Shown here piece by piece: positions 35,442 through 46,000 of a stretch of DNA of 64,000 nt. The position numbers were made by a program, and so were the translations under genes. The stretch is from Hippopus hippopus (lineage: Eukaryota > Mollusca > Bivalvia > Cardiida > Cardiidae). The stretch is taken from NCBI GenBank assembly GCA_946811185.2, contig OX328110.1, forward strand, positions 12,504,516-12,568,515, in the 5' to 3' direction. Position 1 is the stretch's first letter, and each line of letters opens with the position of its first letter. The notes below the pieces were generated by a model. That model searched no databases, was not told the DNA's origin, and was given only the letters and a program-made list of their open reading frames with translations.

Positions 35442-36190
35442 TTAATCAGTTATGCGTGTGACCACAGTGAGCAATGCTTGACACCGACGTCGCATTGGGA
35501 GCACAAGCTTGTCTTTATCAGCCTGTGAGATTTTATTCTATTCTTCATCTAGTGCTGCTCTTAGGTCATTGACGTTGATTGGCGGATTTGGACATCGACG
35601 TGTGCGTCAATGAAGAAATAATCTTCTTTCTATCGTGGTTTATCCTTCAATAAACCACAGTTGTGAGTTATGAGGCACAATAAATAATCCACGAGGGCGA
35701 TAGCCCGAGTGGTTTATTCATTGCGCCTCATAACTCACAACGTGGTTTATTGAACGATAAACCGCGATAGAAAGAACATTATTTCGATTCTAACATTACC
35801 AACTCTTAATGAAAGGAAAACAAGTTCATACTTAGAGTAAAAACGCGGATGTAGATTATATTCCATTGAATAACTTACTTACTTACTTTATACAGAATGA
35901 CATCACTCTATATAGAATGACGTCACTCTATAAAGAATGACGCAGATTTTACCACGCTTTCGTTACACTGTGTTTATAGAGCCGAATTCACATGTCATGT
36001 TAGAATCAAGATTTACTTCATAGATGTTCTATTAGGCTCAAAACCGGGCATATTGAGGGCCAACTGTCTTTAAAACCAACGTCATGGTTTTGTAAAAATT
36101 GTGTACTGACACGAGCAACGTGGGGTCTGTCGTTATTTTAACGTCGTAATGACATCATGGTTTTGAAGCAGAGGGACAATACCACGGGTT
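35442..36190 (-). pseudogene. Tc1/mariner-like transposase relic, split by a hairpin element
   Basis: Two pieces on the minus strand. 36190-36016 gives NDRPHVARVSTQFLQNHDVG, then WPSICPVLSLIEHL, matching the DNARPH...WPxxSPDLxxIEHLWD block of the DDE domain. 35614-35442 gives PNPPINVNDLRAALDEE, a stop, NKISQADKDKLVLPMRRRCQ and a terminal stop. The missing middle is where the family-3 element sits. The 5' two thirds are absent and there are internal stops, so the gene is dead. Confidence 0.75.
35615..36015 (+). mobile_element. Hairpin-plus-tail element, family 3, copy 2, inside a transposase relic
   Basis: Same tip as the 6221 copy, base for base. The tail shows a duplicated segment (GAATGACATCACTC and GAATGACGTCACTC). 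It splits a Tc1/mariner-like pseudogene. Confidence 0.75.
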
Positions 36191-36424
36191 ACATTAATAT
36201 TTTTCAATTTTTTTTTTTAAATTTTTTTTACAGGCTAATCCGAGTCGGCACTTTACGTCTACATTAGACTTTGTTCTTCAGTAGACTTGCGCAAAACAGA
36301 AAATTGCATAAAAACGGAAAGTGTCGTTTCATATTAGCCTGCACGGACTGCGCAGGCAGATCCGAGACGACACTTTACGCCAATGTCTGAATGCTCCTTT
36401 TCGCGTATTGCAGGTCCTGTATAT

Positions 36425-36625
36425 GTACGACGGGGTCAGTTTAAGTGGTAAAGTGTCGGACTCGTACTATGAAGGCCTCCGGTTACAGCCTGTTTGGAAG
36501 CCCCGGGTTTTCGTGGGAGTGTCCTCTGGGAAGACAGTTCAGAGCCAGCTAGTACTGGTGAAACCAGGACATACATGGATATGTGAGCTGTCACCGTTCT
36601 ATGACTGAAATAATGTTAAAAGCGA
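36425..36625 (+). mobile_element. Second SINE family, plus orientation with microsatellite tail
   Basis: Reads from the head (GGGGTCAGTTTAAGTGGTAA) through AGCTAGTACTGGTGAAACCA to ATGTTAAAAGCGACCAATCA and passes into the CAAT/CGAC repeat at 36626. The repeat is thus an expanded SINE tail. Confidence 0.65.
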
Positions 36626-36778
36626 CCAATCAATCAATCAATCCATCGACCGACCAACCGACCGACCCGCAGACCCACCTACCAACCAACCAATCCATCG
36701 ATCGATCGATTGACCGACCGACCGATTCACCGACCGATCGATCGATCGATCAATCAATCAATCAATCATCTATCACGC
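36626..36778. repeat. CAAT/CGAC/GATC tetranucleotide tail
   Basis: Alternating CAAT, CGAC, CCAA and GATC units in about 150 bases directly after a SINE. Confidence 0.8.
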
Positions 36779-37006
36779 TGTCATGAATTGATTAATAGTA
36801 TCGATTAATAGCTTTTATTTGCCAAGGATGTTTTAAATGTGTTGGCAAAACAATTTTCATAAGGGAGAGTTTATAGTCGTGAGGTTATGAAAGCATGGTC
36901 CAGTAACCATTTCTTTAATGCATGAAAACATGACATATGACTTAACGAGTAATTTCACTTTTTGCCACAATGTTTACATAAGTTGTCTGCGAGACGAAAG
37001 CAGATA

Positions 37007-37335
37007 TTTGCATTATCTTCCGCTAGATGGCATTCTTCAAATACACATCTGTCAGATTTAGGCATTCTGGGTACAGAACCGGACTACTTTTCAAAACGAC
37101 AACCGTTACTTTGAATTCTAAAATAAAATAAACGTTTACTGCTGGTGCGATTCATTCAGCTATGATCAGCTAGCATGTAACCTATGCACCGGTCATTTAT
37201 TAAAACAGCCCCTACAGGCTTGGGTAATACCTTCAGAATAAGCCATGCTTTTCCCCTTCATATGAGATGGGTGATACGTCATAGCAGACAGGTCGAATCT
37301 TCGAAGAATATGACATGGGCAGACAACCCAGATAT
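37007..37335. repeat. GGTACAGAACCGGAC repeat, copy 2
   Basis: Includes the downstream part TGATACGTCATAGCAGACAG and GTCGAATCTTCGAAGAATAT. The last block is also palindromic. Confidence 0.65.
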
Positions 37336-37540
37336 TGTATTTCATGTGTCTATTTTTAGAAATGTTATGGGTAAAGAAATGTCGTAATTTAAGCTGGGGG
37401 GAATTATTTCCCCGTCACAGTGAATATTTTCCTCCTGCCGAAAATCTGGAACTACTTTTTTTAAGTTTTTTAAGTTTTTAAGTTTAAAAGTGGCATTCGT
37501 TGACAAAATAATCAGAGGAAATATAATATATAATTTATAT

Positions 37541-37685
37541 CATCAGCTTGTGGTTAATTTGGGGAAATATTTGCCTCAAAAGGGAAAGGTCCTCGAAAAT
37601 AACTCGTGCCTAACGGCACTCGTTCTTTTCGCATACCTTTCCCTTTTTCGCCAAATATTTCCCCATATTAACCGCAAGCTGATGA
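37541..37685 (-). mobile_element. Hairpin repeat, family 4
   Basis: Arms CATCAGCTTGTGGTTAAT and mirror, GGGGAAATATTTG, AGGGAAAGGT. The minus-strand tip reads AACGAGTGCC-GTTA-GGCACGAGTT. No tail with inverted ends was recognised. Confidence 0.65.
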
Positions 37686-38227
37686 AATAAACTCTATTTT
37701 CTGATGGTTTGAAACCATTAAGCCAAATGGTCTTGCTAGGAAGTAATATCGTTACCTTTCTAAAATTAGAACTAAAAACTGAATGCACTTTAGAATGGTT
37801 GTACATGTAGATTACGACTGGTCGCGACCATCGACAGCAGATACCAACCATTTTAACTAGCAGTCTAATTTTCAAAACAGTTAACAAGTCTTCAAGGTTC
37901 ACAAATTCTGATTGGCTTGCCAAAATGATTTAGCCAATCAGAAATTGTGTAATTGTGTATCATCTAGAAATAGACTAAGAATAACGTAAACTATACTATT
38001 TCAGTAGCACAGTGGCTTTTGTAGACGGCAGAGATCAAGATCACACTGCAGAGACAGTCTGATCTTGAATCTGTATCGTCCTCTTATTAAGTTTAACCTA
38101 TAAGAAAAAAAAAAAAATCTTCAAGAGGTTAATTAGATTGCATTTTCAGCTTTCAAAAGAGGTTAGGTCGATATATTAAAATTTTGGCGCTGAATAAGCT
38201 AAAACCGTTTCTTGTTTCCGAATTCAG

Positions 38228-38412
38228 AATGAGTCCTTGGTCCGTAATCACCAACCATTTCTAAGTGCATTGTTAGTCTAATTCTACATTCGGAAAGTGA
38301 TACAACTTTCTGATTGGCTAAACCATTTGGTTTTGCCAATCGTTAGTTATGTCATTCTCAAATTTAGAAAATTCGTCACAATAAGACTAAGAATTTTGGT
38401 TATTACGGAACC
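38228..38412. mobile_element. Relative of the 843-1031 MITE
   Basis: Shares TTCTGATTGGCTAAACCATT and the mirrored TTTTGCCAATCGTTAG, with outer ATTCTTAGTCT-like arms. Confidence 0.55.
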
Positions 38413-38499
38413 CTGGCTATAGAACCGTTCGTATATTACAGCCAAAACAGCGCGTTCTGTGTACTATACAATGTCAATGTCCGATCAACACAATTACAA

Positions 38500-38745
38500 G
38501 TGAGCCGTGCTCTGGCAAAAGGGGGCTTAATGCGTCTCGGGTATACATGATACTAGCCCAAGTCATCACATTATAATGGATCCATAGGAGCCACTTTTTT
38601 CGATAACCGACCTAATCTCGAGGTAGATTGGTTCTTTGACAAACAGAAAATTGACCAATAGCGAAATGTTTCGGCCCAGGTCAGCCTGCGCGGACTGCGC
38701 AGGCTGACCTGGGTCGATACTTTTCGCAGATGCATTAATTGGCTA
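38500..38745. repeat. GC-rich single-hairpin repeat
   Basis: Ends AGCCGTGCTCTGGCAAAAGG. Core CAGGTCAGCCTGCGCGGACT mirrored by GCGCAGGCTGACCTGG. Related copies lie at 8752-9008, 16838-17102 and 59700-59925. Confidence 0.65.
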
Positions 38746-38869
38746 TCAAATGGTAAAGGGGTTAAAATCAGGCTTTTTTTTTTTCCATACATTATCCAAA
38801 TTGTTCAATTTTTCTTGACAACTGTATAGAAGAAGAAAAAAAGTATGTAGTTATACAGTAGTACGTAGT

Positions 38870-39782
38870 TTTTTAGCTCCACTGGCCGAAAGGCAGCGGG
38901 CTTATGTCATGGCCCGGTGTCCGTCGTGCGTCCGTGCGTCCGTCCGTCCGTGCGTTTACTTTTATTTTAAACATCTTCTTCTCTGAAACTACCCATCGAA
39001 TTTTGATGAAACTTCACAGAAATGATCCTTCCATGGTCCTCTTCAGAATTTCTTGAAAGAATTTGATTCCTTCAAAAACTCTGGTGGCCATGGCAACAAA
39101 ACTTAAAGATATTGGAAATCTTTGAAAATCTTCTTGTCAGAAACCATAAGGTCTGGGGCTATCAAATTTGGCATGTAGCTTTATCTAGTAGGCCTGTATC
39201 AAGTTTCTTCAAATTATAGCCCTGAGGTCAAATTTGACCCCGCCCCGGGGGTCACAAGTTTTACACAGGCTTATATAGAGAAATATTTATAAATCTTCCT
39301 GTACCTAGCCATAAGGCCTAGGGTTACTAAATTTTGCATGTGGCTTTATAAAGTGGGTGTCTACCAAGAGTGCCCAATTTATAGCTCTTGGGTCAAATTT
39401 GACCCTACCCTGGGGGTCACAAGTTTTACATGGGCTTATATAGGGTAAACTTTAGAAATCTCCCTGTACCTAGCCATAAGGCCTAGGTATACCAGATTTT
39501 GCATGTGGCTTTATCTAGTGGGCCTCTACCAAGGGTGTCCAAATTATAGCCCTTGGGTCAAAATTGGCCCCGCCAGGGGGGATGGGTTCACAAGTTTTAC
39601 ACGGGCTTATATAGAGAAAACTTCAGAAATCTCCCTGTACTTAGTCATAAAGCCTATGGCTACCAAATTTTGCATTTCTTATGTTCAAAACCAATTGGCC
39701 AAGTATTGTAATGTTTGGCATGTAGGGATTTTACGTATTAGCCAGTGGAGCGATACAGGGCCATCATGGCCCTCTTGATTTT
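38870..39782 (+). mobile_element. Tandem-core element, copy C
   Basis: Ends TTTTTTAGCTCCACTGGC and GCCAGTGGAGCGATACAGGG, then GGGCCATCATGGCCCTCTTG. The core has three to four units with CTGTACCTAGCCATAAGGCC. Confidence 0.7.
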
Positions 39783-40038
39783 TACATGTCATGATTTTCA
39801 TTGAACAAATGTTAAAAAGCTGCGCATCACATAAGTTTCTTAACCCATTCAACTCTGGAAGTGCACAACTTTTATCCACGTCATTCAGTGAGTAATATTA
39901 GCTTTTGTCCAGTGCACTCAATACATGACAATGAATGGGGAAAAAAAATGTTATATACTGATAAATTTTAATGAAAATCAGTTATCTCGTTTCCATTGAT
40001 TGGTACATGAATACAATTAAAAAAAAGTAATACATAGA

Positions 40039-40551
40039 TATTTTTTTTCTTCCGTAAAAGATCGAAATTTATTGAACATCATCGGTAATATTTTCACAAG
40101 TGGTGCAGCCACGAGTGAAAATATTACCGATGATTATATTCAAGAGATGAAATAAAACTCGATCTTTCATGAGGAAAAAAATATACATATTCTATTTATT
40201 TCATGCTTTTAACACCTTTTTGTGTTTGAACTTTCGTCGAAATCCAGTAAAGTTGTTTTAAGTATTTCCTTGTGGTGTATCCCTTCCATCCACATTAGAA
40301 CGCATTACAGTGTTACGTAAAGCGCGAGAAGTGTAGGGCAATACGCGTAAATTACGTTATATTTTCCTCCCGATGAATGGCACGCGCTGTTTATCTAGGT
40401 AACTAGTGCTCGGGAACGAAGTACTGTTCCCGCCTTCAATCGAAGAGTTAGAAAATATGACATCAGTATTTTTCACTGGTCGTAACCATGAAATATCAAA
40501 CCATAATCAGTACATTATTCCTTGATAAACTAACGAAAAGCTTGAAATAAA
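40039..40551 (+). mobile_element. Hairpin-plus-tail element, family 1, copy 4
   Basis: Tip CACAAGTGGTGCAGCCACGA. The tail is intact to AAGCTTGAAATAA. Confidence 0.7.
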
Positions 40552-40559
40552 TTGTATAA

Positions 40560-41620
40560 TAACATGAAAAACTCATAGCTTCAAACATATAACTTTATAC
40601 ATGTTACTATCCTTCAGTATACATGTGATAGGACAATACTAGGGGCAATAAACCTACATGATGTACATAATTATCGTACTACAGTGAAACTGAACCTTTC
40701 TAAAACACTTTTTTAACGGCCTTTATCAAAAAGAGGAACAATACATTTTTTTTTCTTTCTTGATAAAAGCCATTGGCTGAAATATTGAAAAAAGAGTGTT
40801 TTACTTTAAGTGTTAAATATTGTACTTCATTCCTCTGGGGAATTATTTCTTATAGTGAATCTTGATAATTTGCATTCGGTAGGGATCAATATAATTATAA
40901 TGTCTTTTGTCAACGCATAGTTTAGGTAGATCTATAATCAGAAATCTTTTGAAATTTTAGATCTACTTCACAAGTAAATTTGCATGTCAGATATCTACTT
41001 GTCCCCTTGACACCATAGTAGTATGTTTTTTTTTTCGTTTGGAAAAAAGTGAAGCAACAGTTCTGATTGTTCGCTGTTTTTCAAAGACAAGTCCTTATCA
41101 TCCGAATGAGCGAAATACATTAAATAATCGATAAGTTTGAATAATAAAGAAGTTTCACTTTCATAAGTGTAGGATAGGCAACGAGTGGGGTCGTCCTTCT
41201 GATACAGACACAAGCGTTCGCTCGTATATACATGTATATACTAAACAGAAAACCCACAATGTTTTGTATATCCGACTAAGATCACCTGGATTAACAAAGC
41301 GTTGTATGTGAGATATATACAGACTAAATACTGAGCGCTGATTGGCTAATTTATCGGAACTGTGGTATTATGATGGATATGATAGGGTTTTACCATACTA
41401 TAATATCGATGCAATAATACAAAAGAAAATATGCAACATAAAAAATTGACATGAATGTTATACTGAGTTAAAGTTTGGTATTGGTATCTGCACAAGCCAA
41501 GGGAGAGGCTGCACTATTTTATAGATTTTCTGCATCATTAAAATGATACACGTTTTCTACCGTCCAAATGTTTTTTCTTTGAGTTTTTGATCCTAGTTTC
41601 TAGAATAAGTCCTCAATTTA
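40560..41620. other. No gene recognised
   Basis: AT-rich between a family-1 hairpin element and a dyad MITE. The minus-strand frame at 40995 has no identifiable domain. Confidence 0.4.
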
Positions 41621-41621
41621 T

Positions 41622-41842
41622 CTCTTTTCAGAGACCACAAAATTTATCCAAAGTGAATGCATTTGAAGACATTACAGTTAAAGGTGACTAAAACGATAGG
41701 ATTTGTCTTTGAAAGGGATGAAAACATTCTGCCGTCAGAAGAAAATTCTGCTTACCAGCATTTTCTTCTTTTCCTACAATATTTGAAAAGAATTTTTTTC
41801 TTTCGGGTCTTGAAAGAATGTAATTGTTTGGTGAAACGTTGA
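41622..41842. mobile_element. Dyad MITE, diverged core
   Basis: Core reads TTCTGCTTACCAGCAT. CAAAATTTATCCAAAGTGAA marks one arm. Confidence 0.55.
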
Positions 41843-41943
41843 TGGTTAAAACTTTGTAGAACTGATAGCATTCCCAGGCGATGTGCAAGTTGAAGGAATA
41901 GCGAGAGATCCAGACACCCTCATTCTTGATGTGAGATATACAG

Positions 41944-42409
41944 GATATTTGTTTTTTACAGTGAAAGATCGAAATTTATTTCATCGGGTGAACATCCTCG
42001 TTAATATTTTCACGAGTGGAGCAGCCACGATTGAAAATATTGCCGATGATGTTCACGAGATGAAATAAATTTCGATCTTTCACCGAAAAAAAAAGTATTC
42101 TATTTATTTCATGCTTTTAACCCTTGGGGGGGGGGGCTTACATCAAAATCCAGTACAATTCTTTTTGGTTATTCCCCTTGGCGTACCCCCTTCGCATAGC
42201 AACGCATTACAATATTATGTAAAGCACGAGAAATGTAGGGTAAATTACGTCATATTTTCATCTGGTTGAGAGTGCGTGGGAACTACTGTTTCCGCCTTCA
42301 ATTGAAGATTTGGAATATAAAATCGTTATTTTTCCCTGGTCGCAAATATGAAATATCGAAATATATTTCACCGTTATTTCTCGATAAACTACCGGAAAGC
42401 ATGAAATAA
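41944..42409 (+). mobile_element. Hairpin-plus-tail element, family 1, copy 5
   Basis: Tip CACGAGTGGAGCAGCCACGA. The tail lacks about 40 bases present in the reference copy. It lies 600 bases beyond the PKS stop codon. Confidence 0.7.
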
Positions 42410-43005
42410 TAAGATATCTTTCATTCGTGAATATTCTTACCAAAATTCTGATACCAGTTTTGTTATTCTCTATTTTGACACCAAATTAAACAATTAATAT
42501 ATACAATTTGTCATTGCTCTTTGATTTCTAATCTTTTGATAATATAGCCAGCATTACTATTTCTATTATGATTTTGCGTCTCTTTACTACATTGAGTTGT
42601 TTATACACTTATATTATTTACATCCATCTAAAACTAACAAAAATTTCTCCTTCACCCTACCGCTTAAACAATGTACAACATAACCGGATAATTTGGAAGA
42701 TGTGTTAGAATAAAAACGAGCCCTATCTCTCGCTTTTTAAAATTACCACATAAACTCATAGCTGGCTAATATCACAATTATTAAAAAAAATGAAAACGTT
42801 TAGTCCCGGGACTGCATTCCCTCATAGTTATTATTTCATTCTTAATCCTAAATCCCAAACACTAGCAATATGATTGGCGAAGAAGAATGACTTGTCTTGG
42901 ATATTATAATTAGAGCAACGCGTAGAATAGCTGGTTACTACGAATCTAGTTACTTCCACACTTTCTAGTAAAACAGATTGAGCGGTTTCTTATGACAACC
43001 CCAGT
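42410..43005 (-). other. 3' flank of the PKS gene
   Basis: About 600 AT-rich bases after the TAG. The 3' UTR should lie here. I could not choose a poly(A) signal with confidence. Confidence 0.4.
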
Positions 43006-46000
43006 CTAAGTTTTACCTTCATGCAACATGGAAACCACATGCAAAGCGACGCTTTCTATTGTCGTGCTGGGATCAAACAATACGTCTACATCAATTTTGA
43101 CGGCAAAATAGTTTCTAAGGAGATTTGATACCAGCAAAGAGGACATCGAGTCCAGTCCCAGGTCCACAAAAGAACTGCTAAGTTCAAAGTCTTCAGGATT
43201 TCCAGATAAAGCCGATGAGCAAATTTTTGTTAGTATTCCCTGTACTTGCACAGTGAGCTCCTTTTTATCTAGCGTTTTCAAGGATTCACGATCAAAGTGT
43301 TTCCATTCTTCTTCATTTGTACTGTCTCCGAACAAAAAAGAGTTTTCCCACAGAAACTCTAGTTTCTTACCGGCAGTGGCCATTTCATTACTTTCGTAGA
43401 CTTTTCGCATGTCATCTTTGTCTATGTTTGCATATATAACGTTGGTCTCGTCAGTTAATAACGAATGCACAAAGCAGCTTCGGAACTCTTCTTTCTTCAT
43501 CAGGATATGGCCTTTTTGCTCCAACAATTTTGACACATTACTCACTGCAGCCATGCCTGTGGATATAGCACCCCAATTTATAGACTGGGCTTTCAGACCC
43601 AGTTCCCTTCTGTAATTTGCAAAGGCATCAAGGAACGAATTTGCACCAGTGTAATTACTTTGTGCTTGTGTTCCAATGATGGAACTAATGGAGGAAAGAA
43701 GGACAAAATAGTCCAGCTGCAAGTGTTTAGTTTCATTATGCAGATTTATTGTTCCTTGAACCTTTGGTTTCATCACTTCACGGATGTGTTCATCTGTGTA
43801 ATTTTGTAAAGCTGCACTCCTCACAATACCAGCTCCTTGGAAGATTCCTTTAATGGGATGTTTGGGATAATCACGCTGCAATGTGTCAATCACGGCTCTT
43901 AAGGATGAGCTATCAGTGATATCGACCTGACAATGTACCATTTGGCATGCATATTTTTTCTGCATATCTAGAAATGTTCTCATCACAACTGACGAACACA
44001 TTCGTCTCCCAAAGGTGACAACTACACCGGCACCCATCTCTGCTAGCATTTCGACTATCATCCAGCCGACTCCGGTAAGGCCTCCCACGACTACGTATGA
44101 AGCCGTTTTATCGAATAACATTTCCTGTGACACCTTGATTGTTTCTACTTTTTTTGTAGATGGAATAGAATCTCTTATATCAGTAGGTAAAGCCAGGGTG
44201 TCGAAAGGCATACCGAACGAATCATGACCAGTTGAGTGAACTTCATTTTCGTCATCTATATGAGTCTTTTTGAGGAAGGAACTAACCAAAGGCATAGTCT
44301 GTCTGATTCTGTCTGTGGAAAATGTATAATTGGTGTCACATACAAACACCTGTATATCACCCGATTCTCTCAGTGCTTCTACGATAGCTTCTGGTAAGCA
44401 AGATGGTAGGCTGATGATGCACTTGAAATGTGCAAAGATGTTATGGGCAGTTGATAGGTCTGGGTGGTCTAAGATTAAAGCTACTACTGGGTGTGACTTT
44501 TTTACATCTTTTGGAGTGAGTGTTTCATGAGCATCAAGTACTATACATTTTTTCTTCTTCTTTTGCTTTAGAATCGCCCTGACAAGGTTACGCACAAATT
44601 TTGAAAAACTGGATTCAAATACGTATAGTTCACTGCCGTCATGCACCTCGTCTAGTGCCTCCCATAAAATCAGCGTGGTCATAAGTAAACCTGGTTTGTA
44701 GTGTTTTATGGCCGAGAGACTGATGCAACACTCTTCAGGTATCCTCACAACTGGAGCAACTATGCAAGGATAACAAATGACATAATCCCCACTTTCTCTT
44801 GACTTTTCTGTAAGATATTGTTGCCAGTGATCTGATCTTGCATGTTTTTTATGCTTCTTTCCAAGCATTTCGACTCCAATTACTTTGTGTCCCAGCTCCA
44901 TGTGTTCACCCGTAGGCACGATGTAATCGTGTGACAAATCAAGAGCTATTTGATGATAAAGTCTGTTACCGTGCATACATATCTCATTTACTTCAAAATC
45001 GATGAATGAGTTGTCGTGAGAAGGTTGCGCACTTTGATTATTTTCCTTTATGTATGCTAGGAATGGTTTATCCATGGAATGGTTGCTTTCAGAGCATAAA
45101 ACCACACAAGAAGACAATAAATTCGATGTGGCGATTTTGCTTCGCAACGGTGGAATCTTGTTCCTTTTAGAGCTTGCTTTTACTGCTATGATGTGTATCT
45201 GTGGGCCCTCAATACAATATTCTCTCCCTAATGGGTCTTTTATCTGCGACAAAATAAGAATCAGATCTATGAAGGTCTTCACTGTAGATTGACTGAGAGA
45301 GGCAATGTCTATCAAGCACATCTTTTTATAGATAAATTCTGTCTCAACACTGCGGAAAAAGCCCCACACTTCCGAACCTATCAATGAAGTTTTCTGTATA
45401 AGATCTTCCTCATACTTTATTGCATGCACTGCATGAGTAACTATAATAAGCTCTATAAGGTTCTCCTCGGCAAAGGTTGCCTTCAAGAAGAGAATCACTT
45501 TCTGTATGAGCTTTAGATTATTTGCGATTGCTTCCATTGTTTCTGTGCTATTCTCTTGATCAACAATTATGTTTGGATCAATGAAGATAACAACATGTGT
45601 GGAATTCAAAATCTTTGGTTCTAGGATTTGACCGATTTCGCTTTGTTTTGGATCGATGGCAAAAAGTTCAAAGATTGTGTTTTCATATTCAATTTGTTGG
45701 AGGGATGTCATGAACTGCTCACTAGCATTGATGACAATTATTCTTTTCTGTATTTTAAAATCTATGTGAAACTTTGAAAAGGAATTACCTACTGGCCTCC
45801 ATACCAGTTGATATAGAAGATCGTCACAGCCTTTACCATTGCCCTTACCAGTATACAAGACAAGGTTTTCAATTTGAGCCAAGACAAATCCATTTTCATC
45901 TATCAGATAAACATCACAATGAAGCTTTGCCATGGTGTCCAAAACCACATAATTCACCTTCTGCGCATAGATTTGCATTTTCTTATTCTTACAGGAATGT

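Noticed and set aside
36321..36608. 95-codon plus frame
   Set aside because: It spans the junction of a GC-rich hairpin repeat and a SINE, so it is a repeat chimera.
42420..43005. A specific poly(A) signal for the PKS
   Set aside because: Only AT-rich candidates of equal weakness were seen, and the clear AATAAA on the minus strand nearby lies in a hairpin element.
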